Assembly (NCBI GenBank): GCA_900752475.1
Contig: CAADVJ010000139.1
Coordinates: 1 to 14,014, forward strand
Direction: 5' to 3'
Origin: an uncultured Collinsella sp.
GTDB lineage: Bacteria; Actinomycetota; Coriobacteriia; Coriobacteriales; Coriobacteriaceae
DNA length: 14,014 nt
Position numbers and translations under genes: made by a program. The notes under the pieces are model-generated. The model was not told the origin of the DNA, ran no database searches, and saw nothing but the letters and a program-made list of their open reading frames with translations. Positions within the stretch are counted from its first letter, which is position 1; each line of letters opens with the position of its first letter. Shown here piece after piece: positions 13,085 through 14,014 of the stretch.

Positions 13085-14014
<930 letters not shown>

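Overview
The window is about 14 kb of GC-rich, densely packed, one-directional bacterial DNA. All twelve genes I support are on the + strand. Gene content and order (rapZ-whiA, then gap-pgk-tpiA-secG) match the conserved actinobacterial block known from Streptomyces and mycobacteria. The protein style, an added gpmI, and an OppA with a Tat-type lipoprotein signal suggest the class Coriobacteriia, most likely a Collinsella-like gut anaerobe. The taxon is an inference from recalled family features; no search was run.

Layout: (1) 1-619, the 3' part of a nanE-type epimerase gene cut by the window edge. (2) 671-2574, a terminator-like hairpin abutting the rapZ ribosome binding site, then rapZ and whiA. 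The yvcK gene that usually sits between these two is absent. (3) 2575-7514, the lower glycolysis block gap / pgk-tpiA-gpmI. It is preceded by an AT-rich regulatory spacer carrying a perfect 14-bp palindrome and a leader hairpin. A terminator divides it between gap and pgk, and a strong terminator closes it. (4) 7574-7927, secG as a single-gene unit with its own terminator. (5) 7928-14014, an oppABCDF oligopeptide importer operon. It has a repeat-rich promoter region, a leader hairpin, and a stem-loop between oppA and oppB. oppF runs off the window.

How the genes work together: Gap, Pgk and GpmI carry triose phosphate to 2-phosphoglycerate and TpiA feeds the pathway, so one unit holds the ATP- and NADH-yielding core of glycolysis. 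OppA captures peptides outside the cell and OppB/C/D/F import them, which would suit a fermenter of sugars and peptides. NanE handles sialic-acid-derived amino sugar. RapZ and WhiA are regulatory or cell-cycle proteins.

The coding content is ordinary core metabolism and transport, and I see no new multi-gene system. The unexplained structure is in the gaps between genes. Stable stem-loops lie in the leaders of rapZ, gap and oppA. A 28-nt perfectly alternating purine-pyrimidine tract lies before pgk. A palindrome lies upstream of gap, and two repeat pairs with the same 42-nt offset lie upstream of oppA. Both window ends also carry unexpected residues that look like sequence error rather than biology. 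No gap between genes exceeds 300 bases; the largest, 7874-8169 (296 bases), is described in the entries. No tRNA, rRNA, CRISPR array, insertion sequence or integrase was seen.
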